From assembly GCA_946405185.1 (NCBI GenBank), contig CAMJGH010000001.1, positions 1 through 64,000 of the forward strand: a stretch of 64,000 bases of DNA, written 5' to 3'. The translations under genes were made by a program, and so were the position numbers. The notes beneath the pieces were generated by a model, which searched no databases, was not told where the DNA came from, and saw only the letters and a list, made by a program, of their open reading frames with translations. Origin of the DNA: an uncultured Lachnospiraceae bacterium (lineage in GTDB: Bacteria; Bacillota; Clostridia; Lachnospirales; Lachnospiraceae). The stretch's first letter is position 1; each line of letters opens with the position of its first letter. This document shows, piece after piece, positions 27,288 to 37,526 of this stretch.

Positions 27288-28790
27288 ATGCTTCTGTTTT
27301 ACGAAAACGATCCGAAGTTTGAATACGAGATCCGCGGTCTTCTGATCGGCTTCTGGCCGGGGGCGTTCACCAAAAAAAGTGAGCACGCCCAGCCGGAGGC
27401 GGAGGACCTGCGCGTGCCTGCCGGCAAGGAGAACCGCCCGGAAGAACACTTCTTTTTCCGCTTCACCTATGAGGGGGAGAGAGGGGTGCTTGCGGGCGGC
27501 CTTCTGGCGTCTTTTGAGGAGGACGCTTCCGGCCTTGTCACCGAGCACTTTGTGCTGGCGGGCCCGCGCCCGGCGCAAAAGACCGCGCTCAAGCAGGCGC
27601 TCTACGACGTCTGCTCCGCACTGACCGGCAAAAAACTCCCCTGGGGAGCCCTGACCGGCATCCGGCCCACCAAGATCCCGTCGGCCAGGCTGGCGGCCGG
27701 GCTTTCGGAGGAGGAGATCCTGCGGGAGATGACGCAGGACCACCTGGTCAGCCCGGAAAAGGCCCGGCTGGCGCTGCAGATCGCGAAGACCGAGCGGGAG
27801 ATCCTCTCGCGGGCGGATTTTGCCGCCGGGTACAGCCTGTACGCCGGCATCCCGTTCTGCCCCACGCGGTGCCTCTACTGTTCGTTCACGGCCTACCCCA
27901 TCGGCGCCATGAAGCAGACGGTGGCACCGTACCTGACGGCGCTGGAAAAAGAGCTGTCGGCCGTGCCGGCCATGGTGCCGGGGAAGCCTCTGCAGACGGT
28001 CTACATCGGCGGCGGTACGCCCACCGCGCTGGAAGCAGATGACCTGGACCGGCTGATCACGCACATGAAGAACACCTTCGACTGGTCGGCCGTGCGGGAG
28101 TTTACCGTGGAAGCCGGGCGGCCGGATTCGGTCACCCGGGAAAAGCTGGAAGTGCTGAAAAAGCACGGCGTGACGCGCATCTCCGTGAACCCGCAGACCA
28201 TGAAGGAGGAGACGCTGGCCATCATCGGGCGGCAGCACACGGTTCAGCAGGTGGTGGACGTCTTCCACATGGCCAGGGACTGCGGGTTTGACAACATCAA
28301 CATGGATCTGATCCTGGGCCTCCCGAATGAATCGGAGGACGATGTCCGCCGCACCATGGAGGCGGTGGAAGCGCTGGCGCCGGATTCCGTCACGGTGCAC
28401 TCGCTGGCGTTAAAGCGCGCCTCGCGGCTGAACCTCGAGCGTGGGGATTACCGCAACCTCCGCTTTGAGAATTCGGAGGAGCGCATGGCCATCGCCGCCG
28501 AAGCCTGCGCGCGGATGGGCCTGCTGCCGTACTACCTGTACCGGCAGAAGAACATGGCCGGCAATTTCGAGAACACCGGCTTCGCGGCCCCCGGCAAGGA
28601 AGGCCTCTACAACATCCTCATCATGGAAGAGATCCACTCCATCCCGGCCTGCGGGGCCGGCGTGACCAGCAAGTGCGTGGACCGCGCGGCCGGAAAGATC
28701 ACCCGGTGCGGCAACGTGAAAGAAGTGGAGGACTACACCGCCAAGGTAGACGAGATGATCGCCCGGAAGCGGGAACTGTTTGGCGGCTGA
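27288..28790 (+). CDS. hemZ: Radical-SAM coproporphyrinogen dehydrogenase HemZ-like
   Basis: YAGIPFCPTRCLYCSFTAYPIG (CxxxCxxC), VYIGGGTPTALEADDLDRL, GVTRISVNPQTM; N-terminal HemZ-like extension. Confidence 0.88.
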   Translation: MLLFYENDPKFEYEIRGLLIGFWPGAFTKKSEHAQPEAEDLRVPAGKENRPEEHFFFRFTYEGERGVLAGGLLASFEEDASGLVTEHFVLAGPRPAQKTALKQALYDVCSALTGKKLPWGALTGIRPTKIPSARLAAGLSEEEILREMTQDHLVSPEKARLALQIAKTEREILSRADFAAGYSLYAGIPFCPTRCLYCSFTAYPIGAMKQTVAPYLTALEKELSAVPAMVPGKPLQTVYIGGGTPTALEADDLDRLITHMKNTFDWSAVREFTVEAGRPDSVTREKLEVLKKHGVTRISVNPQTMKEETLAIIGRQHTVQQVVDVFHMARDCGFDNINMDLILGLPNESEDDVRRTMEAVEALAPDSVTVHSLALKRASRLNLERGDYRNLRFENSEERMAIAAEACARMGLLPYYLYRQKNMAGNFENTGFAAPGKEGLYNILIMEEIHSIPACGAGVTSKCVDRAAGKITRCGNVKEVEDYTAKVDEMIARKRELFGG

Positions 28791-28830
28791 ACGAAAAGGA
28801 TACCAGTTTGCTGCGTCCCAAATGGTCTTC

Positions 28831-28859
28831 TTGCCAAACCGCGCGTTTGCGTATATACT
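28831..28859 (+). promoter_or_regulatory. Promoter candidate for hisS-aspS
   Basis: TTGCCA (28831-28836), 17-bp spacer, TATACT (28854-28859). Confidence 0.55.
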
Positions 28860-28897
28860 TTCAAGGTTACGGAAACCAACGACAAAAGGAGCACACC

Positions 28898-30148
28898 ATG
28901 GCCTTTTCCAAGAAGCCGGTTACCGGCATGAAGGATATCCAGCCGGCCGAGATGCAGATCCGCGATTATCTGATCGCGCTCATCAAGCAGACGTACAAGG
29001 GGTACGGCTTTACGCCCATCGAGACTCCCTGCTTTGAGAGCATCGGCAACCTCTCGGGCAAGCAGGGCGGCGAGAACGAAAAACTGATCTTCAAAGTCTT
29101 AAAGCGCGGCGAGAAGCTGAACCTCGCGGACGCCAAGGAAGAGAACGACGTGGTCGATTACGGCCTGCGCTATGACCTGACGGTGCCGCTGTCGCGCTTT
29201 TACGCGAACAACCAGACCACGCTGCCGAGGCCGTTCAAGGCCCTGCAGATCGGGCCGGTCTGGCGCGCCGACCGCCCGCAAAAGGGCCGCTTCCGCCAGT
29301 TCTATCAGTGCGACATCGACATCCTGGGCGACCCGTCCTGGCTGGCCGAGATCGAGCTGATCCTGGCCACCACGGCCATGCTCGGCAAGATCGGCTTTAC
29401 GGGCTTCACCGTGCACATCAACGACCGCCGCGTCTTAAAAGCCATGGCAGCGTACGCGGGCTTCCCGGCGGACCGGTACGATGAAGTGTTCATCATCCTG
29501 GACAAGATGGACAAGATCGGCCTGGACGGCGTGCGCGCGGAGCTGGTGGAAAACGGCTTTGCGCAGGAGGCTGTGGATGCCTACTGCGGGCTGTTTTCTG
29601 ACGGTCTGACCATCGACACCCTGTCCGCCAAAGTGGACAGCAGGGAGATGGCGGAGGCCGCCGCGTCCCTCTCCATGATCACGGAGAGCGTGGCGCAGGC
29701 GCAGAAGACCGACTGCAAGCTGGTCTTTGACCCGACGCTCGTGCGCGGCATGAGTTACTACACCGGTACCATCTTCGAGATCACCATGGAGGGCTTCTCC
29801 GGGTCGGTCGCCGGCGGCGGAAGGTACGATGAGATGATCGGGCGCTTTACCGGCCAGCCCACGCCGGCCGTCGGCTTCTCCATCGGCTTTGAGCGCATCG
29901 TGACCATTCTGCTGGATCAGGGGTATCAGGTGCCCGGCGCGGCCGAAAAGGTGGCCTTCCTGGTGGAGAAGGGCATGGATGCTTCCCGCCTGGCGGAGGT
30001 CATGCGCGAGGCGCAGGCCGTGCGCGATAACGGCGCCACGGTGCTGGTCAGCATCATGAACAAGAACAAGAAGTTCCAGAAAGAGCAGCTGACGGCGGAA
30101 GGCTACACGGATTTCCGTGAGTTCTACCGCGAGGCGCTCAGGAACTGA
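28898..30148 (+). CDS. hisS: Histidyl-tRNA synthetase
   Basis: KPVTGMKDIQPAEMQIRDYL; RYDLTVPLSRFYANN; GPVWRADRPQKGRFRQFYQCDIDI; VAGGGRYDEMIGRF. Confidence 0.94.
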   Translation: MAFSKKPVTGMKDIQPAEMQIRDYLIALIKQTYKGYGFTPIETPCFESIGNLSGKQGGENEKLIFKVLKRGEKLNLADAKEENDVVDYGLRYDLTVPLSRFYANNQTTLPRPFKALQIGPVWRADRPQKGRFRQFYQCDIDILGDPSWLAEIELILATTAMLGKIGFTGFTVHINDRRVLKAMAAYAGFPADRYDEVFIILDKMDKIGLDGVRAELVENGFAQEAVDAYCGLFSDGLTIDTLSAKVDSREMAEAAASLSMITESVAQAQKTDCKLVFDPTLVRGMSYYTGTIFEITMEGFSGSVAGGGRYDEMIGRFTGQPTPAVGFSIGFERIVTILLDQGYQVPGAAEKVAFLVEKGMDASRLAEVMREAQAVRDNGATVLVSIMNKNKKFQKEQLTAEGYTDFREFYREALRN

Positions 30149-30224
30149 GGCATTTTTGCAGCCGGCACCGAGTGCCGGCGGGAACATAAATCAGCCCGGC
30201 GTACATGCCGGCAGGAGGCAAGAC

Positions 30225-32018
30225 ATGGCTGAATCCATGCAGGGGCTGCATCGGTCCCACCGCTGTACGGAAGTTTCAAACACCCTCATCGGCACCGACG
30301 TGACGGTGATGGGGTGGGTGGCCAAGCGCCGGAATCTCGGCGGCATGGTCTTTGTGGATCTGCGCGACCGCTCGGGTCTGCTGCAGATCGTATTCGACGT
30401 CAACGACATCGGCGAAGAGGGGTATGAGAAGGCCGGGACGCTGCGCAGCGAGTTCGTCATCGCCGTGACCGGCACCGTCGAAAAGCGCGGCGGCGCCGTC
30501 AACGAGAACCTGGCGACGGGCGACATCGAGGTGCGCGCCAAGTCCCTGCGCATCCTCTCCGAGGCCCTCACGCCGCCCTTCCCGGTGGAAGACGGCATCA
30601 CCACGCGCGACGAACTGCGCCTGCAGTACCGGTATCTGGACCTGCGCCGTCCGGAGCTGCAGAAGAACATCATGATGCGCTCCCGCATCACCATGCTCAC
30701 CCGCCGGTTCTTTGAGAAGGAAGGGTTCCTGGAGATCGAGACGCCGATGCTCTGCAAGAGCACGCCTGAAGGCGCCCGCGACTACCTGGTGCCGTCCCGC
30801 GTGCACCCCGGCACGTTCTACGCGCTGCCGCAGAGCCCGCAGATCTTCAAGCAGCTCTTAATGTGCTCCGGGTACGACCGGTACTTCCAGATCGCCCGGT
30901 GCTTCCGCGACGAGGACCTGCGCGCGGACCGTCAGCCGGAGTTCACCCAGATCGACATGGAGCTGTCCTTCGTGGACGTGGACGATGTCATCGATGTGAA
31001 CGAGCGCTATCTGGCCTTCCTGTTCAAGGAAGTGCTGGGTGTGGATGTCAAACTTCCCATCCGCCGCATGACCTGGCAGGATGCCATGGACAACTACGGC
31101 TCCGACAAGCCGGACCTGCGCTTTGACATGAAGTTGAGGAATGTCACCGACGTGGTGAAAAACTGCGGCTTCGGCGTGTTCACGAACGCCATCGCCGCCG
31201 GCGGCACGGTGCGTGGCATCAATGCCAAGGGCGAGGGCGGCATGCCCCGCAAGAAGATCGACGCCCTGACGGACATGGCCAAGACGTACGGCGCCAAGGG
31301 CCTGGCCTACATGGCGCTGCAGGAGGACGGGTCGGTCAAGAGTTCCTTCACCAAGTTCCTCACGGAAGAGGAGACTCAGGCGCTGATCGCCGCCATGGAC
31401 GGCCAGCCCGGAGACCTGCTGCTCTTTGCCGCGGACAAGAACACCGTGGTGTGGGCGGCTCTCGGCGCGCTGCGCCTGGAGATCGCCAAACAGCAGGGGC
31501 TGATCGACAAAAACGAATTCTGCTTCGTGTGGATCACGGAGTTCCCGCAGTTTGAGTGGAGCGATGAGCAGGGCCGTTTCCTGGCCATGCATCACCCCTT
31601 CACCATGCCCATGGAAGAGGACCTTCCCCGCCTCGAGTCCGACAAGGCCAACGTCCGCGCCAAGGCGTACGACATCGTCTTAAACGGCACCGAGATCGGC
31701 GGCGGTTCCGTGCGTATCCACCAGAGCGACGTGCAGGAGCGCATGTTCGAAGCGTTAGGATTTACGAAAGAGCGCGCCGAAGAGCAGTTCGGGTTCCTGA
31801 TCAACGCCTTCCGCTACGGAGTGCCGCCTCACGCCGGACTGGCCTACGGCCTGGACCGCCTGGTCATGATCATGAGCGGGTGCGATACCATCCGCGACGT
31901 CATCGCCTTCCCGAAGGTTAAAGACGCCTCCGATCTGATGACCAACGCGCCGGACGCGGTGGACGAGAAGCAGCTCGAAGAGCTGTGCCTGGCCATCGAT
32001 CTGCCGGAGAAAGACTGA
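30225..32018 (+). CDS. aspS: Aspartyl-tRNA synthetase
   Basis: GLHRSHRCTEVSNTLIGTDVTVMGWVAKRRNLGGMVFVDLRDRSGLLQIVF; YALPQSPQIFKQLLMCSGYDRYFQIARCFRDEDLRADRQPEFTQIDMELSF; GLAYGLDRLVMIM. Confidence 0.96.
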   Translation: MAESMQGLHRSHRCTEVSNTLIGTDVTVMGWVAKRRNLGGMVFVDLRDRSGLLQIVFDVNDIGEEGYEKAGTLRSEFVIAVTGTVEKRGGAVNENLATGDIEVRAKSLRILSEALTPPFPVEDGITTRDELRLQYRYLDLRRPELQKNIMMRSRITMLTRRFFEKEGFLEIETPMLCKSTPEGARDYLVPSRVHPGTFYALPQSPQIFKQLLMCSGYDRYFQIARCFRDEDLRADRQPEFTQIDMELSFVDVDDVIDVNERYLAFLFKEVLGVDVKLPIRRMTWQDAMDNYGSDKPDLRFDMKLRNVTDVVKNCGFGVFTNAIAAGGTVRGINAKGEGGMPRKKIDALTDMAKTYGAKGLAYMALQEDGSVKSSFTKFLTEEETQALIAAMDGQPGDLLLFAADKNTVVWAALGALRLEIAKQQGLIDKNEFCFVWITEFPQFEWSDEQGRFLAMHHPFTMPMEEDLPRLESDKANVRAKAYDIVLNGTEIGGGSVRIHQSDVQERMFEALGFTKERAEEQFGFLINAFRYGVPPHAGLAYGLDRLVMIMSGCDTIRDVIAFPKVKDASDLMTNAPDAVDEKQLEELCLAIDLPEKD

Positions 32019-32042
32019 TCCTGCCTGCCGGCAGGCGGGGGC

Positions 32043-32993
32043 ATGATGCTTAGTCTGTTACTCATGAAAAACATCCTGTCCATGGCCCTCATGGTGGTCA
32101 TGGGCTTTGCGGCGACCAGACTCGGTGCCCTGCATGAGCAGGACACCGTGCCGCTGTCCGCCCTGAACCTGTACGTGATCTGCCCGTGTATGGTCATCGG
32201 CTCGTTTCAGGTAGAACTGACGGCGGACCGCCTGCACCGGTTTTTGTTCGTGCTGGTGGCGGCCGTGATCATCCACGTGGTCTACATCGCCCTGAGCGGG
32301 GCTTTGCAGCGCCTCACGCATATGAAGCCGGTCTACCGGGCATCGCTGGAGTTTCCGAACGCCGGCAACCTGATCCTGCCGCTGGTTTCCGCGGTGCTGG
32401 GCGAGGAGATGGTCTTTTACGCCTGCGCCTACGTGATGGTGACCACCATCGCCTTCTGGACGCACGGCGTTTTGGTGCTGGGCGGAAAAGACAAGGTGAG
32501 CGCAAGGAAGATCCTCACCAACCCCAACATGATCGCGGTGTTTGCGGGGCTTTTGCTGTTTGCGCTGCGGGTGAAGCTCCCGGAGGTGCTGCTGCACGCG
32601 GTGGATTCCGTGGGCGCGGCCGTGGGCCCCATCAGCATGTTCATCGTGGGCATCTTAATGGGCGCGGCCAACCTGAAGGAAGTCTTTTCCGAGAAGCGCA
32701 CGTGGATCGTCTGCTTCGGGCGGCTGATCGTTTATCCGCTTCTGATCATCCTGCTGTTTGAACTGACGGCGGCGCCCGTGTGGCTGCCGTTTTCGCGCGA
32801 GCTGTTCGTGATCTCGCTCTTAGCCGCGGCGGGGCCTTCGGCTTCCAACGTGGTCTCGGCGGCGCGTATCTACGAGCGCGACGCGGTGGCGGCCGGAGCC
32901 GTCAACGTGATGAGCATGATCTTCTGCATCGCCACCATGCCCGCCATGGTCTTTGTGTACGAGAAGATCACCACCCTGGTGTTTGGCGCCTGA
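32043..32993 (+). CDS. AEC (auxin efflux carrier) family transporter
   Basis: 316 aa polytopic; ALNLYVICPCMVIGSFQ, FPNAGNLILPLVSAVLG, AAAGPSASNVVSAARIYERDAVAAGAVNVMSMIFC. Confidence 0.85.
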   Translation: MMLSLLLMKNILSMALMVVMGFAATRLGALHEQDTVPLSALNLYVICPCMVIGSFQVELTADRLHRFLFVLVAAVIIHVVYIALSGALQRLTHMKPVYRASLEFPNAGNLILPLVSAVLGEEMVFYACAYVMVTTIAFWTHGVLVLGGKDKVSARKILTNPNMIAVFAGLLLFALRVKLPEVLLHAVDSVGAAVGPISMFIVGILMGAANLKEVFSEKRTWIVCFGRLIVYPLLIILLFELTAAPVWLPFSRELFVISLLAAAGPSASNVVSAARIYERDAVAAGAVNVMSMIFCIATMPAMVFVYEKITTLVFGA

Positions 32994-33034
32994 CCCGGAC
33001 ACCCCCACCAGGCGAAAGCCGGAAAGGAATCCCC

Positions 33035-34324
33035 ATGACCAAGGGACTCGGAAACCTGATCCTCTACCGGGATCTGCCCGAAGAACACCTGATCCGCCGG
33101 ATGCTCTCCCTCGCGCAGGCGGGGGCGGACGCCACGGCGGCCGATGCCGGCGCCTTTGCGGGCGAACTGGTGGAGCTGGCCTGCCGGTACGGCCTGTCCG
33201 GCAACCTCTGGCACATGGTGCTGGCGTACGCCCTGGCCAATAAGGAGAACGCGTTCTCCCGCGCCTGCGAGATCAGTGATCCGCCGCAGGGGAGCCTTTC
33301 GGACCTGGCCCGGCATGATTTTGCCATCCTGCGCGGGATCCTGAACCTGGACATGGCGGTCATCGGCGGGGAAGAGGTGCAGGCGGTCTTCGCAGCCATT
33401 ATAGATTTTCAGGCGCCCGCCCGGGATGCCTACCAGTACAACCACCGCATCCGGGACCGCATCGAAGTGCTGGCCAGGAGCCTGGCCGAAAGCGCGGATG
33501 ACGAGGCGTTTTTTGCTGCCGTCACCGCCTTCTACAAAGAGTTCGGCGTGGGCAAGTTCGGCCTGCACAAGGCCTTCCGCATCACCCGCGAGCCCGGGCA
33601 GCCGGCGGACATCACGCCCATCACCTGCACCGAGCATGTGCGCTTTGACCAGCTGATCGGGTACGAAGCCCAGAAGGCCAAGCTGATCGAGAACACCGAG
33701 TGCTTCCTGAAAGGCCTGCCGGCCAACAACGTGCTGCTGTTCGGCGATGCCGGCACCGGCAAGAGCTCGTCGATCAAGGCCATCCTGAACGAATACTACG
33801 ATCAGGGCCTGCGCATGATCGAAGTCTACAAGCACCAGTTCCAGGATCTGACGGTGGCGCTCAACCAGGCCAAGAACCGCAACTACCGCTTCATCCTCTT
33901 CATGGACGATCTGTCGTTCGAGGAGTTTGAGGTGGAATACAAATACCTGAAGGCCGTCATCGAGGGGGACCTCGAGCGCCGGCCGGAAAACGTGCTGATC
34001 TACGCGACCAGCAACCGCCGCCACCTGATCAAGGAAAGCTTCTCCGACCGTCCGGAGCTTTCGGACGATATCAACAACCGCGACACGCTGCAGGAGAAGG
34101 TGTCGCTGGCGGCCCGTTTCGGGGTGACCATCTACTACGGGAAGCCCAACAAGACACAGTTCAAACAGATCGTGCGCGGGCTGGCTGATGAGGCCGGTAT
34201 CCGCATGCCGGAAGAAGAGCTGTTTGCGGAAGCCAACAAGTGGGAACTGTCCCACGGCGGGCTTTCCGGCCGCACCGCGGCGCAGTTCGTGAAATACATT
34301 CAGGGAAGGGAGGGCACGCAATGA
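33035..34324 (+). CDS. DUF815-type ATP-binding (AAA) protein
   Basis: GLPANNVLLFGDAGTGKSSSIKAILNEY; FILFMDDLSFEEFEVEYKYLKAVIEGDLERRPENVLIYATSNRRHLIKE. Confidence 0.88.
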   Translation: MTKGLGNLILYRDLPEEHLIRRMLSLAQAGADATAADAGAFAGELVELACRYGLSGNLWHMVLAYALANKENAFSRACEISDPPQGSLSDLARHDFAILRGILNLDMAVIGGEEVQAVFAAIIDFQAPARDAYQYNHRIRDRIEVLARSLAESADDEAFFAAVTAFYKEFGVGKFGLHKAFRITREPGQPADITPITCTEHVRFDQLIGYEAQKAKLIENTECFLKGLPANNVLLFGDAGTGKSSSIKAILNEYYDQGLRMIEVYKHQFQDLTVALNQAKNRNYRFILFMDDLSFEEFEVEYKYLKAVIEGDLERRPENVLIYATSNRRHLIKESFSDRPELSDDINNRDTLQEKVSLAARFGVTIYYGKPNKTQFKQIVRGLADEAGIRMPEEELFAEANKWELSHGGLSGRTAAQFVKYIQGREGTQ

Positions 34325-36003
34325 TCAGTGCCAACGGCATCACGCTCAGACTCGGCAAGAAAGCGCTTTTTGAGGATGTCAACATCAAGTTTACGGAAGG
34401 CAACTGCTACGGCATCATCGGCGCGAACGGCGCGGGCAAATCCACTTTCCTGAAGATCCTGTCGGGCGAGCTGGAACCCACGTACGGCAATATTGCCATC
34501 ACGCCCGGACAGCGCATGAGCGTGCTGGAGCAGGATCATTTCCGCTACAACGACCAGGTGATCCTGGACGTGGTCATGCAGGGCAACGCGCGCCTGTTCG
34601 AGATCATGAAAGAGAAGGATGCCATCTACGCGAAGGCAGACTTCACGGATGAGGACGGCATCCGCGCCGCGGAACTCGAGACCGAGTTCGCGCAGATGAA
34701 CGGCTGGGAGGCGGAGTCCGACGCGGCTTCCCTTTTGAACGGTCTGGGCATCGAGCCGGACATGCACTACCTGAAGCTGGAGGACATCAAGGATGCCGAC
34801 AAGGTGAAGGTGCTGCTGGCCCGCGCGCTGTTCGGCAATCCCGACATCCTGCTGCTGGATGAGCCGACCAACCACCTGGATCTGGCTGCCATCGAGTGGC
34901 TGGAGGACTTCCTGATCGGCTTTGACAACACCGTCATCGTGGTCAGCCACGACCGCTACTTCCTGAACAAAGTCTGCACCAACATCGTGGACATCGACTA
35001 CGGCAAGATGCAACTGTACGCCGGCAACTACGACTTCTGGTACGAGTCTTCCCAGCTGATGATCCGTCAGATGAAGGAAGCCAACCGGAAGAAGGAAGAG
35101 AAGATCAAGGAACTGCAGGAGTTCATCCAGCGGTTCTCCGCGAACGCTTCCAAGTCCAAGCAGGCCACGTCCCGCAAGCGCGCGCTGGAAAAGATCCAGC
35201 TGGAGGACATCCGCCCGTCGTCCCGCAAGTATCCGTTCATCGACTTCCGCCCGGACCGCGAGATCGGCAACGAAGTGCTGACCGTCACGGACCTGACCAA
35301 GACCGTCAACGGCGTGAAGGTGCTGGACCACGTGTCGTTTGTGCTGAACCGCACCGATAAGGTGGCCTTTGTGGGCGCCGACGAGCTGGCCAAGACCACG
35401 CTCTTTAAGATCCTTATGGGCGAACTGGAGCCGGACGAGGGCAGCTACAAGTGGGGCGTGACCACCACGCAGGCCTACTTCCCGAAGGATTTCGGCACCG
35501 AGTTCGATTCGGAACTGACCATCACGGACTGGCTGACGCAGTACTCGCCCATCAAGGATATGACCTACGTGCGCGGGTTCTTAGGGCGCATGCTCTTCCC
35601 GGGCGAGGACGGCGTGAAGAAAGTACACGTGCTCTCCGGCGGTGAGAAGGTGCGCTGCCTGCTGTCCCGCATGATGATCAGCGGTGCCAACGTGCTGGTC
35701 TTTGATGAGCCCACCAACCACCTGGACATGGAATCCATCACCGCCCTGAACAACGGCATGATCAAGTTCCCGGGCGTGATCCTGTTCGCCTCGCGCGACC
35801 ATCAGATCGTGCAGACCACGGCCAACCGCATCATCGAGTTCATCGGCGGCTCCATCATCGACAAGATCACCACGTACGATGAGTACCTGGCCAGCGATGA
35901 GATGGCCAAGAAGCGCCAGGTCTACACCGCCATGAAGGAAGATGAGGACTTGGAGGACTTCTCCGGGGAGGAGACCAGCTATGAAAAGTCAAGCATGAAC
36001 TGA
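34321..36003 (+). CDS. ABC-F family ATPase with asymmetric nucleotide-binding sites
   Basis: Walker A GANGAGKST in NBD1; LSGGEK in NBD2; two DEPTNHLD Walker B motifs; ATGA overlap with the upstream gene. Confidence 0.93.
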   Translation: MISANGITLRLGKKALFEDVNIKFTEGNCYGIIGANGAGKSTFLKILSGELEPTYGNIAITPGQRMSVLEQDHFRYNDQVILDVVMQGNARLFEIMKEKDAIYAKADFTDEDGIRAAELETEFAQMNGWEAESDAASLLNGLGIEPDMHYLKLEDIKDADKVKVLLARALFGNPDILLLDEPTNHLDLAAIEWLEDFLIGFDNTVIVVSHDRYFLNKVCTNIVDIDYGKMQLYAGNYDFWYESSQLMIRQMKEANRKKEEKIKELQEFIQRFSANASKSKQATSRKRALEKIQLEDIRPSSRKYPFIDFRPDREIGNEVLTVTDLTKTVNGVKVLDHVSFVLNRTDKVAFVGADELAKTTLFKILMGELEPDEGSYKWGVTTTQAYFPKDFGTEFDSELTITDWLTQYSPIKDMTYVRGFLGRMLFPGEDGVKKVHVLSGGEKVRCLLSRMMISGANVLVFDEPTNHLDMESITALNNGMIKFPGVILFASRDHQIVQTTANRIIEFIGGSIIDKITTYDEYLASDEMAKKRQVYTAMKEDEDLEDFSGEETSYEKSSMN

Positions 36004-36033
36004 GCTGGAAATTCTCTATTCTTACTGTGGCGG

Positions 36034-36051
36034 GTTAAGGGTAACCTTAAC
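36034..36051. terminator. Hairpin downstream of the ABC-F gene
   Basis: GTTAAGG-GTAA-CCTTAAC. Confidence 0.4.
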
Positions 36052-36053
36052 AA

Positions 36054-37440
36054 GGCTCCCAGCGGGCGCTTTTTCAAAGAGCGTAAAACTCGGATCAGTG
36101 CCTATTCGAGGTGGAAGGTAACCTCGTCGGACAAGATCTTATAAATGATCCGAACGAGCTTTCCGGCACAATGCCCCAGGGCACTGTAGTGCGAGTGGCC
36201 TTCAGCACGCTTGGCATCGTAGTAAGCGTGAAAGACCTGGTTGTTTTTGACAACGTTATGAGCAGCGTTGATCAGTGCGTACCGCAGGACCCGGGAGCCG
36301 CGTTTGGACATGCGGGTGCGAGAAGCCCGGAAGTTCCCGGACTGATAAACCGCCGGATCAAGTCCTGCGAAAGCCAGAAGCTGCTTTGATGAGGGGAAGC
36401 GGTGAATATCACCGATCTCCCCGATGATCATCCCGCCGTTGATGTAACCGATACCGGGGATGGTCATGATGAGGGAATCCAGACCGAGCATGATATCGGT
36501 CATCTGGGATTCCACCTGCTCGAGTTGTCTGTCAAGTAACTGGATCTGCTCGATCGACTGAGTTACTTGAATAGATAAAGCCTTGTCGCTGGAACCGACA
36601 GACTTCCGTGCCAGAATCCTTAATTCCTTGGCTACATCCTTCTTGAAATGACCATGGGAGGCGATCTCGAGAAGGTGGGCCAGATGGGTCAGGTGCATGG
36701 AAGCTACGAGCTCCGGCGACGGGGCCTCCTTCAGAAGGGCATAAACGGCCTTCTGATGGATCCCGGAACGGAAGAAATACTGAAGTTCCGGGAAGGTCCT
36801 GTCGACGTAGGCGGTGAGCTGGATCTTGAGGCGGGTACGCTCCTTGATCAGCTTCTGGCGGAACCGGCCGAGGTTTTTCAGGTGCATCAAGTCGATGTCT
36901 TCCTGAGAGACAAGCCGGTACGGCTGCGTCAAAAGGACTCTGGCGATGAGAACGGCATCGACCGTATCCGTCTTGGTCTTGCGGATATTGTTCTTCCGCA
37001 GGGATGCCGTCCGGATCGGATTGATGACGCAGACCTGGAAGCGTCGGGATACGAGAAACTCGACCAGGTTATCGCCGTAATGCGCCGTTGATTCAAGACC
37101 AATGATGAGACTGGAGCGGTCGAAGGAATCGAGCGCAGAGATCAGCCTGAAGAAGCCATCATTGTCATTGGAGAACTTGAACGGCTTGACGATGACATCA
37201 CCCGTCTGAGAAAGGACAGCGGCGTAATGAATCGTCTTGGCAATGTCAATGCCAACAAAGAACACGAGAGTACCTCCTTTCAAGGCTCTGATGCTGTGGC
37301 GCCCGCCGACGGTTATCATCGTAAACTTGATTGAAATGAGTACTCAGGGGACTGGCCCCGGCACATCCAGCTATAAACAATTCAGATAAAGGCAGCGGCA
37401 ATACACTCCTGTTGAGTAGTCGGTGCTACAGGTGACACAT
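36054..37440 (-). mobile_element. IS110-family insertion sequence (boundaries uncertain)
   Basis: IS110-type transposase with flanking non-coding DNA. Exact ends cannot be set because no terminal inverted repeats were found. Confidence 0.6.
36102..37265 (-). CDS. IS110 family transposase (DEDD/RuvC-like N-terminus, transposase_20 C-terminus)
   Basis: [110 protein letters not shown] start with SD aaaggagg. Confidence 0.93.
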   Translation of the reverse strand: MFFVGIDIAKTIHYAAVLSQTGDVIVKPFKFSNDNDGFFRLISALDSFDRSSLIIGLESTAHYGDNLVEFLVSRRFQVCVINPIRTASLRKNNIRKTKTDTVDAVLIARVLLTQPYRLVSQEDIDLMHLKNLGRFRQKLIKERTRLKIQLTAYVDRTFPELQYFFRSGIHQKAVYALLKEAPSPELVASMHLTHLAHLLEIASHGHFKKDVAKELRILARKSVGSSDKALSIQVTQSIEQIQLLDRQLEQVESQMTDIMLGLDSLIMTIPGIGYINGGMIIGEIGDIHRFPSSKQLLAFAGLDPAVYQSGNFRASRTRMSKRGSRVLRYALINAAHNVVKNNQVFHAYYDAKRAEGHSHYSALGHCAGKLVRIIYKILSDEVTFHLE

Positions 37441-37499
37441 TAAAAGTCCCACAGTATCTGAATGTATTGAACCACAGAATCGTAAAAGAAAGGAGAGCG

Positions 37500-37526
37500 A
37501 TGATGATTCTGCTGCAGAATCATCAT
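37500..37526. repeat. Perfect inverted repeat (12-bp arms, 3-nt loop)
   Basis: ATGATGATTCTG-CTG-CAGAATCATCAT. Confidence 0.9.

Noticed and set aside
28791-28897. T-box leader upstream of hisS
   Set aside because: Region is too short and has no recognisable TGGNACCGCG T-box sequence; a simple promoter (TTGCCA-17-TATACT) explains it better.
36111-37091. Plus-strand ORFs inside the IS110 element as passenger genes
   Set aside because: They lie antisense to the intact transposase and lack domain features.
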